The notes: generated by a model from the sequence alone, not told the origin. A DNA stretch of 64,000 nucleotides from Adiantum capillus-veneris (GCA_014529385.2 CM043946.1:22312577-22376576), one strand, 5' to 3'. Counted from the first letter of the stretch, positions 1 through 12,256 are shown. Program-made: numbers and translations.

Positions 1-560
1 AGGAACACCGCCAGCCTTGTGCGCAACTGAAGCTGCCATGCACAGAGTCTCCAAGACTATCCCGATCTCGGAACCAATCCTGGAAAGAAGCGGTAGGTAC
101 TCCCTTCCCAGGCCAAGAAAGCAGACCAAAATAGGCAAGTCAACCTCCTTGACAAGAACATCCAATGCTGGATGGCGCCACTGTCGAAAATGAGCTATGA
201 CCGCTCGAATGGCCAACAGGCATCGAGATGAATTTGGCAACCGTCTCGGGAGTCTCAAACTGATAGTATCCTCGCCCGAGAAGTTGGATGTCAGTGATCT
301 TCCCCACCTCTGCTAAAAGACGGGCCTGGAGGCTGTCACGTACCTCCCCTCTACTGGGTATGGTGCCGAGAATCTTGCAGATAACAGTGGTGGCCTGAAG
401 GTGAGCCACCTCTACCACTAAGCTCGCATGCTCTGTTGGCGATAGAGAAAGTCGGATGGTGGGTTCCGTGGGGTCGGGCGAGGGGGCTTCCATCGAGTCC
501 CTTTGAGGCAGAGCAGAATCCTCCATCTGTGTCTGCTGCTGCAATGTCGAAGGAGAACGA
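1..560 (-). pseudogene. Retroelement ORF1 fragment, DUF4283-like
   Basis: Read on the minus strand, about 560 to 220 encodes a stretch with VICKILGTIPS and LLGRGYYQFET, the pattern of the DUF4283 domain found in ORF1 proteins of plant LINEs and related elements. After a frame change near 200, the second half continues (KEVDLPILVCFLGLG, then SRIGSEIG) to the left edge, matching the later DUF4283 segment with its conserved Leu/Pro and Ile-Gly positions. A methionine near 524 (MEDSALPQ) could be the start. The piece is truncated by the window edge and frameshifted. It lies opposite in strand to the LINE that follows, so it is probably a separate insertion. The domain assignment is by eye. Confidence 0.6.
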
Positions 561-908
561 GACAAAGGCAAGACCAGAGATCGGAGGTGAAGCGAATGGC
601 GACGCCCTTGCCCTAAGTGAACAAGAGCCAGGTAGGGAGGAGGTGGGATGCGTGTGCAGAAGAAGCGAGGCCGAGCAGGTGTGGTTGCAAAGGGCAGTGG
701 CACCAATGGCGCGTAGCACGGTGGGGGGCAGGGGCAACGCGTTGGGATGTGCGCAACGCCAGGGGGGAGGGCAGCGATGCCGGGGGGGGGACAACGATGG
801 CATGAAGGATCAGCTGTAGCGAACAGTGAGCACGTCATCTTTTCAATCCTCCTCCGTGTGGTCTATTTAATTTATGAGAAAGGTCAATTTATTGGAATAA
901 TTGATCGG

Positions 909-1515
909 TCAGGCAAGGATGCCCTTTGAGTGCTATGTTGTATGCTATTGCTACACATCCTCTATTTTTGCATTTCGACTCCTTGATGGCATCTGGCCAA
1001 TTGCATGGATTGGGGTTGCCATCTCGTAATCATTTTGTGGCACAAGCGTATGCGGATGACTCCATGTTTTGGCCTAGAAATCAACCTAAGGATGTTCAAT
1101 GTATCATGGAAGCTCTATATATTATGGATTTAGCTACACGTCTGCACGTGAACTTTTGAAAATCTAAATTGTTGTTGTTGCACCAAATGGATTGGCACTC
1201 TATATTATGGCCAGGTGAGATAGTGAAGCCTGATCAAATTGTGAAGCATCTTAGATACCTGTTGGCTTGGTCAGTGAACAATGCCAAATTATTGGATTGG
1301 GTTGAGAATAAACTTAGGTCTAAATTGCACTATTGGAAATTGTCTACTTGGCCGTCGCATGTACGACTCACAATAGTGCAGTCCATCTTGGTGGCATATA
1401 TGCAATTTTTCCTACCATTGTTGCATTGGCCACCCCGTCGTCTTCAAGCCTTCATGTCTCGGATTTTATGGCATTTTTGGTCTACTTGCTCCCAAAAAAA
1501 AGGCCCATGATTGCT
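909..1515 (+). pseudogene. LINE reverse transcriptase fragment
   Basis: The frame opens with VRQGCPLSAMLYAIA, the conserved RQGCPLS block of non-LTR reverse transcriptases. About 40 residues later comes AYADDS, the catalytic Y-A-D-D box. After a stop near 1157 the frame continues with the downstream thumb-like region (WVENKLRSKLHYWKLS, RLTIVQSILVAY), typical of plant LINE ORF2 between the palm and the zinc-binding tail. Upstream palm motifs are lost or shifted. The active-site aspartates are present but the ORF is broken at several places. Confidence 0.85.
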
Positions 1516-2194
1516 CGCGATGGATAAGTTGTGTACTCCAAAGCGTTGTGGTAGTCTGAATATTCTACATTTGTTATAGCAAGGAAAGCCACCTTGTTAT
1601 TGGTACTGGTAGAGCAAAAACAGCCCTGGACGTAGATGTTTGTGTTTCTGTGTTCTCATGCGGTTTCTACACCAGCTTTTGGCCATTGGCAACCTTCATT
1701 CTAGGATGTATTTTTTGGTCAATTTGAAACCACAATACCTGGATGCCTCCTTGCTTCCAGTCTTGTAGCGGATTGAAAAATAGCCACACAGGATTTGTTG
1801 TGGCATGGTAGAGATTACGCAAGTGGCAATCCACTCTGATTGGACGGTTTACATTGGAGTCAGGTTTTTTATCATACTCTTGTTTAGGAGTCTCCCAAAC
1901 AAGATTATTTTCTCTCCCAAGAAGGTATTGAAAGGATATTAGATGTGATTGACACTAATTGACGGGTGCTCTCGTTTCGAAAGGCTGCTTTTACTTTTGG
2001 GCTTAGAATGCTCTATAGGCACATATGGAACACCATTAAAGTTATGGTTGATTCCATATCGTCTATTCCGTCGTCGGTTGCGGAGGATCGAATCTATGAT
2101 TGGCATTATGTGGATCTTTGATCCACTCTATATTTGTAAAGAAGGTGTATTGTCCTTTTCAGTCATCTTCCTGGATACAAGAACATTGTAATGA

Positions 2195-2410
2195 GGTATG
2201 GAATATGAATAAGGGTGCTACATGGTGGTGGAGTAAAGTTATGAGAGTGTGGCATGCTAAGCTTCCTCTAAAGGAGCGATTATTTATGTGGAGATGCATC
2301 ATTGAGGTTCTCCCAATTGGCAAATTTCTGCGCTCCAGAAGATTGGCCTCCTCGAGATGTGTTCGTTGTGGTGCAGGCAATGAGAATATTCCTCATTTAT
2401 TGTGGTCTTG
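2195..2410 (+). pseudogene. LINE zf-RVT (C-terminal zinc-binding) domain, 5' part
   Basis: The sequence WWSKVMRVWHAKLPLKERLF, then CVRCGAGNENIPHLLWSC, matches the zf-RVT domain at the C-terminus of plant LINE ORF2: a K-x-K/R-x-F-x-W core, then C-x2-C and H-x-L-x2-C. It is cut at 2410 by the LTR element and continues at 5382 in the same frame. It is a relic. Confidence 0.85.
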
Positions 2411-2621
2411 TGAAGAGTGCAGTGCGCAGAATGCGTGCTAGAGCGGTGCCGTGTGTGCGTGCAGGAAGAGGAGAAGGAGAGAGTGAAAGGTGTTGTGTGG
2501 GTGGAGCAATTCTCAAAGTGAGCTACCCCTTATTTTCTATATATGTACAAGAATAAGGTCAGTGGGTGGCCGGACATTGGATGCCCGGCTCGGGTAAAGG
2601 GACAACGTCTTTACCCCAACA
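2411..2621 (-). repeat. 3' LTR of the small Copia element
   Basis: This 211-bp repeat is near-identical to 5166-5376 and has TG...CA ends. In element orientation it starts TGTTGGGGTAAAG, directly after the purine tract at 2622-2634. Confidence 0.88.
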
Positions 2622-2634
2622 AACTCCCACTTAA
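2622..2634 (-). other. Polypurine tract
   Basis: On the minus strand the 3' LTR is preceded by TTAAGTGGGAGTT, a purine-rich plus-strand priming site. The core AAGTGGGAGTT is also found just before the 3' LTR of the larger Copia at 24238, which supports common descent. Confidence 0.75.
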
Positions 2635-2831
2635 AGACGAATGTGCCAATAAGTGGGTCCTACTAGTCAAACTACTAGTATGTATAAGAAAATGGTTGAG
2701 AGAGACTCTCAATCTACCCCCACTGGCTCGCTTAGTCGATCTACATTTAGTTGTATTGGCTCTAGGGATAGGCGAGCGTACGTATCCATGCTAGAGCCTG
2801 CATGTAAATCCCGCAGTCAACTCTATATGGT

Positions 2832-3428
2832 CTACAAAACTCCACTATGCATCATGCTAGTGTCAGTCACTGTACGACTGACAATCCTTGCTGCAAATAC
2901 TCCCACTGCAACTGCTAGGTCGGGCCTCGACACTAGTAGGTCGTACATGAGACGCTTGAACATTGATAAAATGTGCGCAAACCTTGCTATCCTAGCCTCC
3001 TCTGCGCGATCTGCATGTACTGCATCATCAGGACTACTCATCACGTATTGATATGTCAACGTCGACACTAGGATGGGTATGTCCCTCTCACTCGTAGGCG
3101 GGACTGTGCGTCTTGGCACCAACTCATTAACCTCTAGCATGAACGTATCAAAGAATTCTATGTCTATCATGTCTGTCTACGTCTCTAGGGAGAAGACCTA
3201 CTCTACCTTTGCCTGCACAAACTCTAACAACACTTGCTGTGTCTCACTAGAGCAGTGCCACTCTACCTCTGTCTCTACAAACTCTATTGGCACGTCATGT
3301 ACAACTAAATGCTCTGTCTCATGAGCATGGTGGAGCTCACCCGCAAAGGAGACATGTCTCGTCTCTCGCTCAAAGCATGCCAACAGCAAAACTGAGACCA
3401 TGCCGTCTCGTACCTCAGACACATGCAT
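2832..3428 (-). pseudogene. Copia reverse transcriptase C-terminal remnant
   Basis: On the minus strand, EEARIARF, then RLMYDLLVSRPDLAVAVGVF, resembles the Copia block between reverse transcriptase and RNase H, where E-x-M-A-x-V-P-Y, G-S-L-M-Y and T-R-P-D-I-x-x-A-V-G are conserved. Upstream residues (VHDVPIEFVETEVEW) may derive from the variable linker before the reverse transcriptase. The catalytic YVDD block, integrase and RNase H are not found. Similarity is partial and judged by eye. Confidence 0.5.
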
Positions 3429-5149
3429 AGGGGTGGCTCTATCGACCTATACCTGTCCAAAAACATTGTAAGCTTGTGAAGTTTCCACCTGCAAGCTATA
3501 TCTAGCTCAAGCTGTATCCGCAAATGCATACATAGCATAAACTGCACAAAATCGTGCTAAAACCACTCTCTGGAAAGCCCCACATAGTCATACATGAGCA
3601 CGATCTGTACCGCATAATGTGCACCCGAAGGTACGTGTAAGCAGTGAGAAAACCCGCTGAAATATGGCTCACACTACCTCGTCGATCGGATAGCACGTCA
3701 ACCGAACACTAGATGTAAAACACAACCAACCGCCTATGATTGTAAATGCCGTAGAAAAGGAAGCGCTGGCGGGAAATCCCCTCCGAGATGGTCCGTTGAA
3801 GCCGTTATGTGTCGGTGTGTGCCGCTGAATCTAGAAAATAGGGACTCATCGAAGCCAAAACCGCTAAATCGAGGCCCGGATGCCCGGGGATGTCCGTAGG
3901 AGCAAATCTGCTCCAAAATGAGCACGTGGGAGGAAAACCGGTGGCGAAGCTACGCTGGAGGAGAGCGAGGCCGCTCTCTCTTGCTCTCGTGCTATGGAAG
4001 CAGAGAAAAATGCTCGATGCTGACTTCCGCCACCGGATGGAAGCACGCTAGCCAAATAGCTGAATGGCCACCAAACTGGTCGAGGCCAATGCCGAGCCGC
4101 CAATGTGAAGCCTAGAAGAAAACCGCCAAAGTCCGACTCAATGCGAAGCTAAGCGGATGTCGAAAAGTTGTCGCTGCCGGAGGATCGGGTCGATGCCGGC
4201 TCTTCACACTCGCTACCAAGTGTGTGTGAGTGTGTGTACTCATCCTTCAAGAGAAAATAAAAAAAATCAATCCTCTTTGTTCACTCTGCCTATGTCGACG
4301 TTATGTGAGTGTGCGCGCATCACACACACACACACACACAGTCTCAATTCTATGCTCACCCTTGCTTTTCTTCAACCAACACTGTCAAGAAAAATCTGCT
4401 TGAATGCTCTCAAGCTCACAAAATGAATTGCTTTGCTTTGCTGCAAACAATGCTATTGAAGCCTTGGATGTTCAAGGGCCCAACTTGCCCTTTCAGCTTT
4501 GAAATTTTTCACCTTCCTTGATTGTTACTCATAGCTAATTCCGAGCTTTGATTTCCTGCTTACTGCAATGCTCTGCAACAAGCTCTACAGACTTTAGCTT
4601 TTGATATTGCCCCCTAATTCCAAGCTCTCAATGCCCACGAGATTCTATGCACTTCCCAATTTTCTTGGATTTTGGAAGTTGCATATGCTCTCGATTCCCC
4701 TTTCTACCGAGCTGCCGATTCCAGCTCCTTGTTACTTGGTGCCCTCTTGCACCCTCCCAAGCTCTTCAAACTTGGCAGATCGATTCACTGTAGAGTTTCA
4801 CGATGCTCACAATGCACCTGCTACTCGCTTCTTGCAGAGATTCCTTCCAAGATCACTGTTGGTAGTGCTTAAAGATTCCTTGTATTTCTATGCTCACTCC
4901 CTCTGCAGATTTAACTTTTTGCAGATCTGCCCTACCTTCAAATCCTTCCAGATCCCCTTTGAGATCCTCCAAGCCCGAGAGGGGCTACGCATGCCGGTGG
5001 TCCGAGATCCTTGCCGGGTCCTCACCAAAACGCTCCTATCCAATGCCTCCGTGTCAAATCTCCCACCGCCAAGCTCATCCCTCCATAGCCAAGCTCCGTC
5101 GCTTCCGTGCCAATCGTCGGGAAGCCGTCGCACGCGCCGATCGCCATCT

Positions 5150-5165
5150 TGGCTCTGATACTAGT
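5150..5165 (-). other. Primer binding site (initiator tRNA-Met type)
   Basis: On the minus strand, TAGTATCAGAGCC follows the 5' LTR after two bases. It matches the usual plant site TGGTATCAGAGC except for A at the second position. The Copia at 18985 has the same change. Confidence 0.75.
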
Positions 5166-5376
5166 TGAAGAGTGCAGTGCGCGGAATGCGTGCGTGCGGT
5201 GCAGTGTGTGTGTGTGCAAGAAGAGGAGAAGGAGAGAGTGCAAGGTGCTGTGTGGGTGGAGCAAGTCTCAAAGTGAGCTGCCCCTTATTCTCTGTATATG
5301 TGCAAGAATAAGGTCAGTGGGCGGCCGGACACTGTATGTCTGGCTCAAGCAAAGGCACAACACCTTTACCCCAACA
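5166..5376 (-). repeat. 5' LTR of the small Copia element
   Basis: This 211-bp repeat is near-identical to 2411-2621. It contains TTATTCT, a 13-base spacer and AGAATAA (5285-5311), an inverted repeat with a counterpart in the LTR of the larger Copia. The target duplication TCTTG follows at 5377-5381. Confidence 0.88.
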
Positions 5377-5782
5377 TCTTGTTCTTGTACGCAACAGTTT
5401 GTGGATTCTATCTCTACAGCTCTTCTCATACGTACGTTTCCTTGGGATACATTTTGGTCAATTTTTCTATCCTTTTGGACAGCTTCCGCCATTACTTTGG
5501 CCGTATGCATGCTTTTTCGGCTGGGTTAGATTTTGGGTGTAATGGACAGTGGGCAGAGCACGTAATTTCCTCATGTTTCAACAGATTCAAGTGGAGTATG
5601 TATCCTTCTTCGAAACATCTCTTCGACAGTCTCTTTAAGTTGCCTATGACTTGGATGAGCTCCCTTTAGTCATTACGAGCTCTACTTTGATTGTTTCTGA
5701 TTTACCGCTTGTAATAATTTCTATGGGTTTTCCTCGTTCTGAGGTTCTCCATTAGTAATTCAATCCGACATTACTAAAAAAA

Positions 5783-5784
<2 letters not shown>

Positions 5785-5841
<57 letters not shown>

Positions 5842-5842
5842 G
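5785..5842. repeat. (GT)n(GA)n microsatellite
   Basis: GT runs from 5785 to 5820 and GA to 5842, immediately after the A-tail of the LINE. This is a common position for microsatellite birth. Confidence 0.95.
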
Positions 5843-7265
5843 ATTGGGAGGTGGTTATATCTACAAAGAATGGAAGTTTGTGACTACCCATGCTCGGAGC
5901 AAGATCTTAGCTCGTTATTATAGCAGTCGGGACAACATCATGAGGAGATAGTATCTCACACGCCTGGTGGGTTTTAGATTCATCGCAAATAGCTATGCAG
6001 ATTGCATCTGGACAGATGGTGTGGCCGATCATCCCCAAACCTAGAGTAATAGAAAAACTTGAGCCAGATGTTTATCCTTTAGCAAGTGCCAAGATCAATG
6101 GTGCTATGCATCCAGATTTGGAGAACACAGACTCAGGTTTGGGACAAATGGATACACCTTTGGAAAAGTGCAGCGGCTCAAATCAGCTTCGGATAATCCA
6201 GATGTTCACCGTGGAGATGGAGAAAATGAGAGACAAACCATCATGAGGTTGAACAATGTATGGGTTGCCCAACTTATTCATGTGAGAGGGAGAATGCAGG
6301 CATCTTTTTCTGGTGCTCAGAATCAAAGGGTCGACTTGTGGCAGTTTATCAAGAATGAGATGGCAAGGACCGCAAGCTATGCGTCTCAAAGATGCAGATG
6401 TTATGATCTTCTTGGGTGTTACAATATGGGTGACAGGGCAGGTGGTGAAAGGGAGCCTCTTGCTGGTTATGGCCTTCCTGTAAAGGATGAGATAGGATGA
6501 GATGGTTTCTTTTAAAAGTGAGGCTTTGGATAGTAATGAAGGTGCATATGGGCAAGAAGCATATTCCTGTAAGAAAACCGTGAAAGTGCGTGAAGCATTT
6601 GGATTTGGTTAAAGTTTCTACTATGAACTCTGAGTCATTACACCCCATGTTTCGGAGCTGATTGTTTTAGGTAAGGAAATGCTGCAAACGACTAACCAGA
6701 TAGAACAAGACAAGCTTGAGATTTTACATTGATTAAGAGAGACACATTGTGAGATTTCTGCCAAAATCGAAGTATCTCCCCACGTGACGTTGTTACGTAA
6801 TTGCTCCTGCAGTTCTCTCTGTCCTTTGACATGATACTTTGGAGCTGTTCAATGAACAGTTTCAAGGACATCAACTGATGATAAAGGGATCGAAGTTCAA
6901 GGCTACAATTTACTTGGCTTGTTTGGATGGGGATGATGGTTGGTCTAATTATAACAGATAGGTATCCATGTCAAGGGTTATTCATTCACCTTAATTGAGT
7001 TCTAGTTATTGTGCTGTTTTATCTCTTGTAAATGATTGACAGAGCCATACATACATCATTCTTCCTTCTTTAAAACTGGGTAGTTGATTTGCCTCATATG
7101 TGAAAGAAGGGGATCTCTTAAAACTTCTTTTGGTGCCATTTAAGATGGAAAATCCATCATTAACGAACTTGTACTGAGTGCCTCCAGTATGAAAATAATT
7201 ACCATGTGTTGGAAGTTGAAATGCATGGAATCATAATTCACTGATGGTTTGACATGGTTTTATAT

Positions 7266-7268
<3 letters not shown>

Positions 7269-7310
<42 letters not shown>
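7269..7310. repeat. (GA)n microsatellite
   Basis: Uninterrupted GA dinucleotides within decayed intergenic DNA. Confidence 0.95.
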
Positions 7311-7725
7311 CACATACTTGGGCTCAATCTGTTTGCAAGAGATCAGTTCTTTCAAGGTCACCTTTGTATATGAACTTTTTGCTGCTGCTTGATCTTTCTA
7401 AAGCACTCCAAAATTATCTCATGTTTGTTGGGGTCTACTTCTTTGGATCAAGTTATGTGTCCCAACCAAGGTTCATGAAATGAAAATGAGTTGTTTTGTA
7501 ATCACTAAAACATTGATAAACCAACTTCCTTTAGTGAATCTTAATGATTTGACTTGACGGCTTCCACAATAAGATCGACATGATGCAAATTTGTAGATCT
7601 TGCTTGAGGTGAGTGTGGACACATGCAATTGTTCACGATCACAACCGTCCACTCTTACTAAAAGGTTGCCTCGAGGATGGCCATGAAACAATGTGCCACC
7701 TTATGGAATTTCATCCAGTTTATGG

Positions 7726-7813
7726 CTTTCCTTGATATGGATAAAAGAATGGGAGAAATTGACTGAAGACTTTCCTTGATAGGGATAAAAGAATGGGAGA
7801 AATTGACTAAGAC
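7726..7813. repeat. 44-bp tandem duplication
   Basis: Two adjacent copies begin CTTTCCTTGATA and differ by only a few bases, indicating a recent local duplication. Confidence 0.9.
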
Positions 7814-9998
7814 TTCTAATAAAATGTCCAGACAAATGTTACTCTAGACAATGGGCAATAAATAGTAACATTGGGTGTTTTCATAAGGCTAGAATTGTCC
7901 CAGGATAGGGTTTCACTATCAAATCACCTACGTACCTAACGATGTGTATAGATGAATGGCCATGTTAAAATGCAAGATTTACGATGTGTAGACCAGTCAA
8001 CCATGGTACATGAGGTTCATCCTACCCAAGATAATGCATATAATTCTTGACAATCATGATGGTTTGCATTATAACCTCATCTTGATAGCAAAATTTGGGC
8101 AATTTCACTACCGAATGTATGCTAGACCTTTGTGATTCTCAAGGGTCCATCAGGAGATGAGAAGCAAACTGAAATAGTAGCAAGTAGTTGTTTTCTTCCA
8201 AGGATCTATGACCTTATTCAATAGTAGCTCAATGAGCCTTGCCATGGGAAACTTTAGATTGACGGTCATGTATGCATACACCACCTTTGTGCAAAGAGAG
8301 AAAGGCTTTGGCTAAATGTCCCCCCTCTTATATCATAAAATAAAAAGGTCTGAGGTGCAACAAGTTTCACAAATAGAGTTTGAAGTTTGGCAAGGCCTAA
8401 AGCTATTGAAGTTTGGCAAGGCAAAAATAGAATTTGAAATTTGGCAAGCTATTGCATGTATAACGTACACTATGTTTGGGGAGGCATATACTCTCTACAA
8501 AATGTACAATTGAGCTACCAGAAACAAGATGGAGTGGATATAAAATGCAATGAACACGTATACATCAAGGCTAAAAAGATTCTCTCTTTGATTTCCACAA
8601 TGACACACTAATTAAGAGATGAATGTATTTATGATTGTCACAATTACAATTACAACTTTGGCAAATGCTCACAACTTGCACTTTCTAAGTAAAAGCATAG
8701 GCAACCACATGAGTGGCATTCTTGAAAATGGAGAAATGGGCCCTCATTTGTAGGTGTCCTCATTGAGCTTCATCACTTGTCTACTCCAACAACGGACTCT
8801 GATCCTTTTGTCATTGCTTCGTCTAATTTCCATCTACTAGATGGTTCCCACTTCTCTATTCCTTCTCCCTTTTCTTTGAATTTCATAATGTACCGAAATT
8901 ATCACAACTTCGCTAGGACTATTATGAAAAATGAGATTTGGTCTTTAGGTGGTTGAATCCTATTGATAAAAAGGCTACTGATCTTGAGTGGGTTCTTAAA
9001 GTTCAAATGTGAGTGGGTTCTCAAAGTTCAAATGTAAGCTAGACGGTAGTGATGTTGATGCAAACCATTAGAGCGATCAATGCACAAAATGATGTAAATG
9101 ATACATCCATGATACACATGCAACAAGTTAAAGCAAAAGTCTCAGCATAACCATTTGTCCAGCTTTATAGTGGTTGATACTCCAGGCGGTTAAATTTCGA
9201 GCGCTAGTGCCTTCGTGGCACTATCTAAAGGCATTGATTTTTGTGATCTTGAAATTTTTAAAGGCCAGCTTATGTCACATAGGCAGCAATGCTCGAAATT
9301 TATCATCACCTATCAACATCATCTGGCCAAGAAGATTGCATTTTCTTAAAGATGATTTGCATGAGAAAGTGTACAAAGAGCAGTCCAACTCCTGGATTTG
9401 TTCAAAAAGGCAAGAAAACACAGGGTGCAAGGAGCTCCTACTTTGTCTTCTAAATGGTACAATATCATCATATTTGGGTTCAAGAAAAGCACAACTACGT
9501 GCATGCGCATTGAACGGAAGATTAAAAGGCTCACTTGTCATGGACACTACTTTGTTCAAACTAAAATAAGTGCCCTTTTTAAGTTTTGATTGGAAGCTTT
9601 TGATGACAAAGTTTATGTCTATGGGTGAATGCTAAAATCATTTTGTGAGTGTATGAGAGGATTAGCTATGAAAGGAGAAGCTCTTTTTGGAAGTTTATGT
9701 TGGGTCTTCTCTAGGCAACATCCTAATAAAACATGCCATTGGAGAAACAATGGAGGAAACAGAAGATTAGGACGCGTGGACGAACGATGTGCTACAGAAA
9801 AGTTGTGCCCATTATTATTGAGTTAATTGTGAGGATGTAACACAGCTTGAAAAGCTACTACCAAAAGCATTCACCACATCAGGTTGAAGTTTATGCAAGT
9901 GCAACTAAGTATTGAGCAGAGAAATGGAGATTGTGAGTGTTTCTGTCTTTAAACACAACAAGTGCTATGAACATTTTGGAGTTGTATTGTCGAGGAAA

Positions 9999-11370
9999 CT
10001 AAGGATTAAAAGAACATTCTGTAGGGGCGCTTTTGTAGCGAGATGAGTCAGTGCAATAGTCATAAACCATGTAGCTCTGTTTGACCCTCTCAAGGTCTGC
10101 AAGTTGAGATGCTGTCAAGGATGATGGACTTCCCCATGAGGGATTAGGGAAGCCTTTGCATTCTGATACCTCTGGATCACAAGCATCCACATTGAGCCCC
10201 TTGTAAGAGGCTATAAAAGGCGCATGTGCCCAATTTATCTTGATCCTACCTCCTTGAGTTGCCCACTCATCTCCATTCCATATGCTTGAATATATGCCCA
10301 TTGCTTGGGTGTTCAGGTATGGCACACCATACTTCTCGCCGTTTTTGAATACTCTTATGGGCACCTCGTCCACCATGAACCTTCAATGTACCAAATTACC
10401 AATGAAAGAGATCATTCTCAAGATTAAATTCCATCACATTCAAGTGCATTTGCTCTCACTCACTCATGGATGTGCACATGCACTCAACAGAACACGCTTG
10501 CACAAGGAAGTCTTACAGAATGTGGTGGGGCGTCCAAGAGAACGAGTAGGCATGGAAATCCTGAGTGGGATCGAACCATAGATTTATTCGCTGCTCTCGC
10601 CCCCCGGTGCCACGCGCGTAGACATTGCTCTGTAAGATGTAGGGCTCCCCTGACTGGTTCCCCAAGAACTCAAAATCCAGCTCATCTCGAGTCTCCGCGT
10701 TGCCAGTTGATGCCATCTGCAGTGCAATATGCACCCCATCACTCTTCACTAATATACATTTCCAACTCTCGTTAACACTAGTTATTAGCCATATGTTCCT
10801 TGTAACTATAAGTGCAAAATCCAGAGAAGCAATTAATTGAAGAGAAGGCTCTTACATAATATGCTGTGACCACACCCGCAGAATCCTGAGGTATTAGCTT
10901 CATCTCCATGCTTACACTCCCGAAGAGGTAAGACCTTTTGGATGCCATGGAGGACCCTGAAATAATTCGCCATCAATATAGTACCTTTGCCATCTACCAT
11001 ATATGTCAATGTATGTATGTATGTATGTATGGTTGTGCTTATCTCCATATACGTATACACCCAATATGTTTGTATGTATGTACATCATATCAGGCCTTTT
11101 GCAAGTATGATCACACCAGACCATGATCAACCAAAACTCAAATTTGTGTGTACCAGAGGAGTTGTCCAGCATCAGCCAAAGAGCCTGCCCATCAGAAGAG
11201 GTTGTGACGTGATCGAAGCCCCATGTTACATCGAACTCATCTTGAAAAGTGCCAGCATTAAGCATGGGCGCGGGAACCACAAAGAGTAGCTGGATATGGA
11301 TGGTAATGAAGAGAATGAAGCAGCAGCAGGCAGTGCCAGAGCTGTAAGCATGTTGTTGTGTTGCCACCAT
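9999..11370 (-). CDS. XTH: Xyloglucan endotransglucosylase/hydrolase (GH16), four exons
   Basis: Secreted wall enzyme that cuts xyloglucan and rejoins it to another xyloglucan chain or to water. Exons on the minus strand: 11370-11154, 10956-10856, 10716-10517, 10380-9999. All introns are GT-AG, and together they encode 299 residues and a TAG stop, the usual family length. Residues 1 to about 38 form a signal peptide (hydrophobic core [15 protein letters not shown]). The active site [10 protein letters not shown] is at 117-126, with nucleophile Glu118, Asp120 and acid/base Glu122, followed by the N-glycosylation site Asn126-Gln-Ser. Arg116 stands where many members have His. Exon joins restore [14 protein letters not shown] and [15 protein letters not shown]. 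The C-terminal XET domain has [19 protein letters not shown] and paired cysteines. I see no lesion. Introns contain only microsatellite-like sequence. Which XTH subgroup it belongs to is not determined. Confidence 0.93.
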
Positions 11371-11500
11371 TCTCTTGCTCTATAATTACTCTAGACGCCA
11401 AGTAGACAATTATACTAGTGAGAAGAATGTATATTTCCACAACAATCAAACAGTTTTGAGATGATCTAATTGCTTGAAGATAGTCGAAAAACTAGCTAGC

Positions 11501-11508
11501 ATTTTATA
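11501..11508 (-). promoter_or_regulatory. TATA-like box of XTH
   Basis: On the minus strand TATAAAAT lies about 130 bases upstream of the XTH start codon, a plausible core promoter leaving a 5' leader of roughly 100 bases. A GT/GA microsatellite sits directly upstream. The assignment is by position and sequence only. Confidence 0.55.
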
Positions 11509-11514
11509 CCTGCT

Positions 11515-11615
<101 letters not shown>

Positions 11616-11782
11616 CGCTGTTAATATAGATAATGGGATGATGGAGGGAGCCAGCTGTATTTGGGAGAGCGTGAGACGATCAGCTATAGTACTGTTGAGA
11701 GTGCGAGTTGTTTGTCACTGTTATATTAGTGTGCGCAGGCAGGAATCGAAAGTACTTACACCATGCAGCTGGCGCGCCGGCT

Positions 11783-11784
11783 GC

Positions 11785-11830
<46 letters not shown>

Positions 11831-11831
11831 A
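11783..11831. repeat. (CT)n(CA)n microsatellite
   Basis: CT from 11783 and CA to 11831. A shorter CT tract follows at 11939-11960. Both lie in the XTH upstream region. Confidence 0.95.
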
Positions 11832-12256
11832 ATATATACTTAGGGCCTTAGGCTCTCTCGCTCGACAAACATCAGCAAGGATTCCAGGAAGTGAGGAAAG
11901 AGGCGGCGTTTATAACAAGCTGATAGACACGCTCACTCGCTCTCTCTCTCTCTCTCTCTCTGGCTGGAAGTGCGGAACAGCGAGATGCGACTCCGATTAC
12001 TTGCGAGCGACTCAGGCTAGCGAGGTTCGATCGAGCGCTGCAGGAGCGGCGGCTCTTGCAAGTGGGCTTCCAGATTTCGGCATGTCTATATTTTGCTGGT
12101 ACAAAAGCATCATACATCCTCACGTCTGCAGTTCGTACCACGCTGGCTCCAGGCTCCCCATCACCTCGTGACTTCTTTTTGTCACACCTGTGACCTCAGA
12201 AAGTTTCTAGCATTGCAATTTGCAAACGTGGGTATTTTCATTTTTCACATAAAAGA

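Larger units (their letters stand above)
2411..5376 (-). mobile_element. Small, internally deleted Copia LTR retrotransposon
   Basis: Two 211-bp direct repeats (2411-2621 and 5166-5376) start TGAAGAGTGC and end TACCCCAACA on the plus strand. They are flanked by the same pentamer TCTTG at 2406-2410 and 5377-5381, a 5-bp target duplication. A primer-site-like sequence lies next to the right repeat and a purine tract next to the left one, so the element runs on the minus strand. The interior is 2544 bp and has only a remnant of a Copia reverse transcriptase, so the copy is non-autonomous. It sits inside the LINE zf-RVT frame. Confidence 0.88.
850..5784 (+). mobile_element. LINE (non-LTR retrotransposon) relic, interrupted
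   Basis: Two plus-strand pieces, 850-2410 and 5382-5784, belong to one LINE. The left piece carries reverse transcriptase and zf-RVT sequence. The right piece resumes the zf-RVT frame just after the duplicated target TCTTG and ends in a run of nine A (5776-5784), the expected 3' tail, followed by a GT/GA microsatellite. The gap is filled by a minus-strand LTR element. The 5' half, including ORF1 and endonuclease, is absent, as in usual LINE 5' truncation. Stops and frameshifts make it non-functional. Confidence 0.8.
5843..9998. other. No recognisable gene; decayed intergenic DNA
   Basis: No open frame here shows a domain I recognise. The longest (5995-6246, 6168-6500, 9174-9569) have no family signature. 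Visible structure is limited to a (GA)n tract at 7269-7310, a 44-bp tandem duplication at 7726-7769 and 7770-7813, a 25-bp tandem duplication at 8986-9010 and 9011-9035, and short direct repeats of TTGAAGTTTGGCAAGGC around 8379-8423. Part of 9600-9998 may be the 3' untranslated region of XTH. Confidence 0.6.

Noticed and set aside
3734..5264. Several 60-185-codon frames inside the small Copia
   Set aside because: They lie in the leader side of a decayed element, on both strands, with no domain.
5995..6500. Adjacent frames of 83 and 110 codons as a small gene
   Set aside because: No domain, no splice logic and no similarity I recognise; kept only as unassigned.
10912..11130. XTH exon 1 reading straight on into a Thr-His-Ile-Tyr-rich tail
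   Set aside because: That tail is intron 1 with a CATA-type repeat. The GT donor at 11153-11152 and the AG acceptor before 10956 restore the XTH family sequence.
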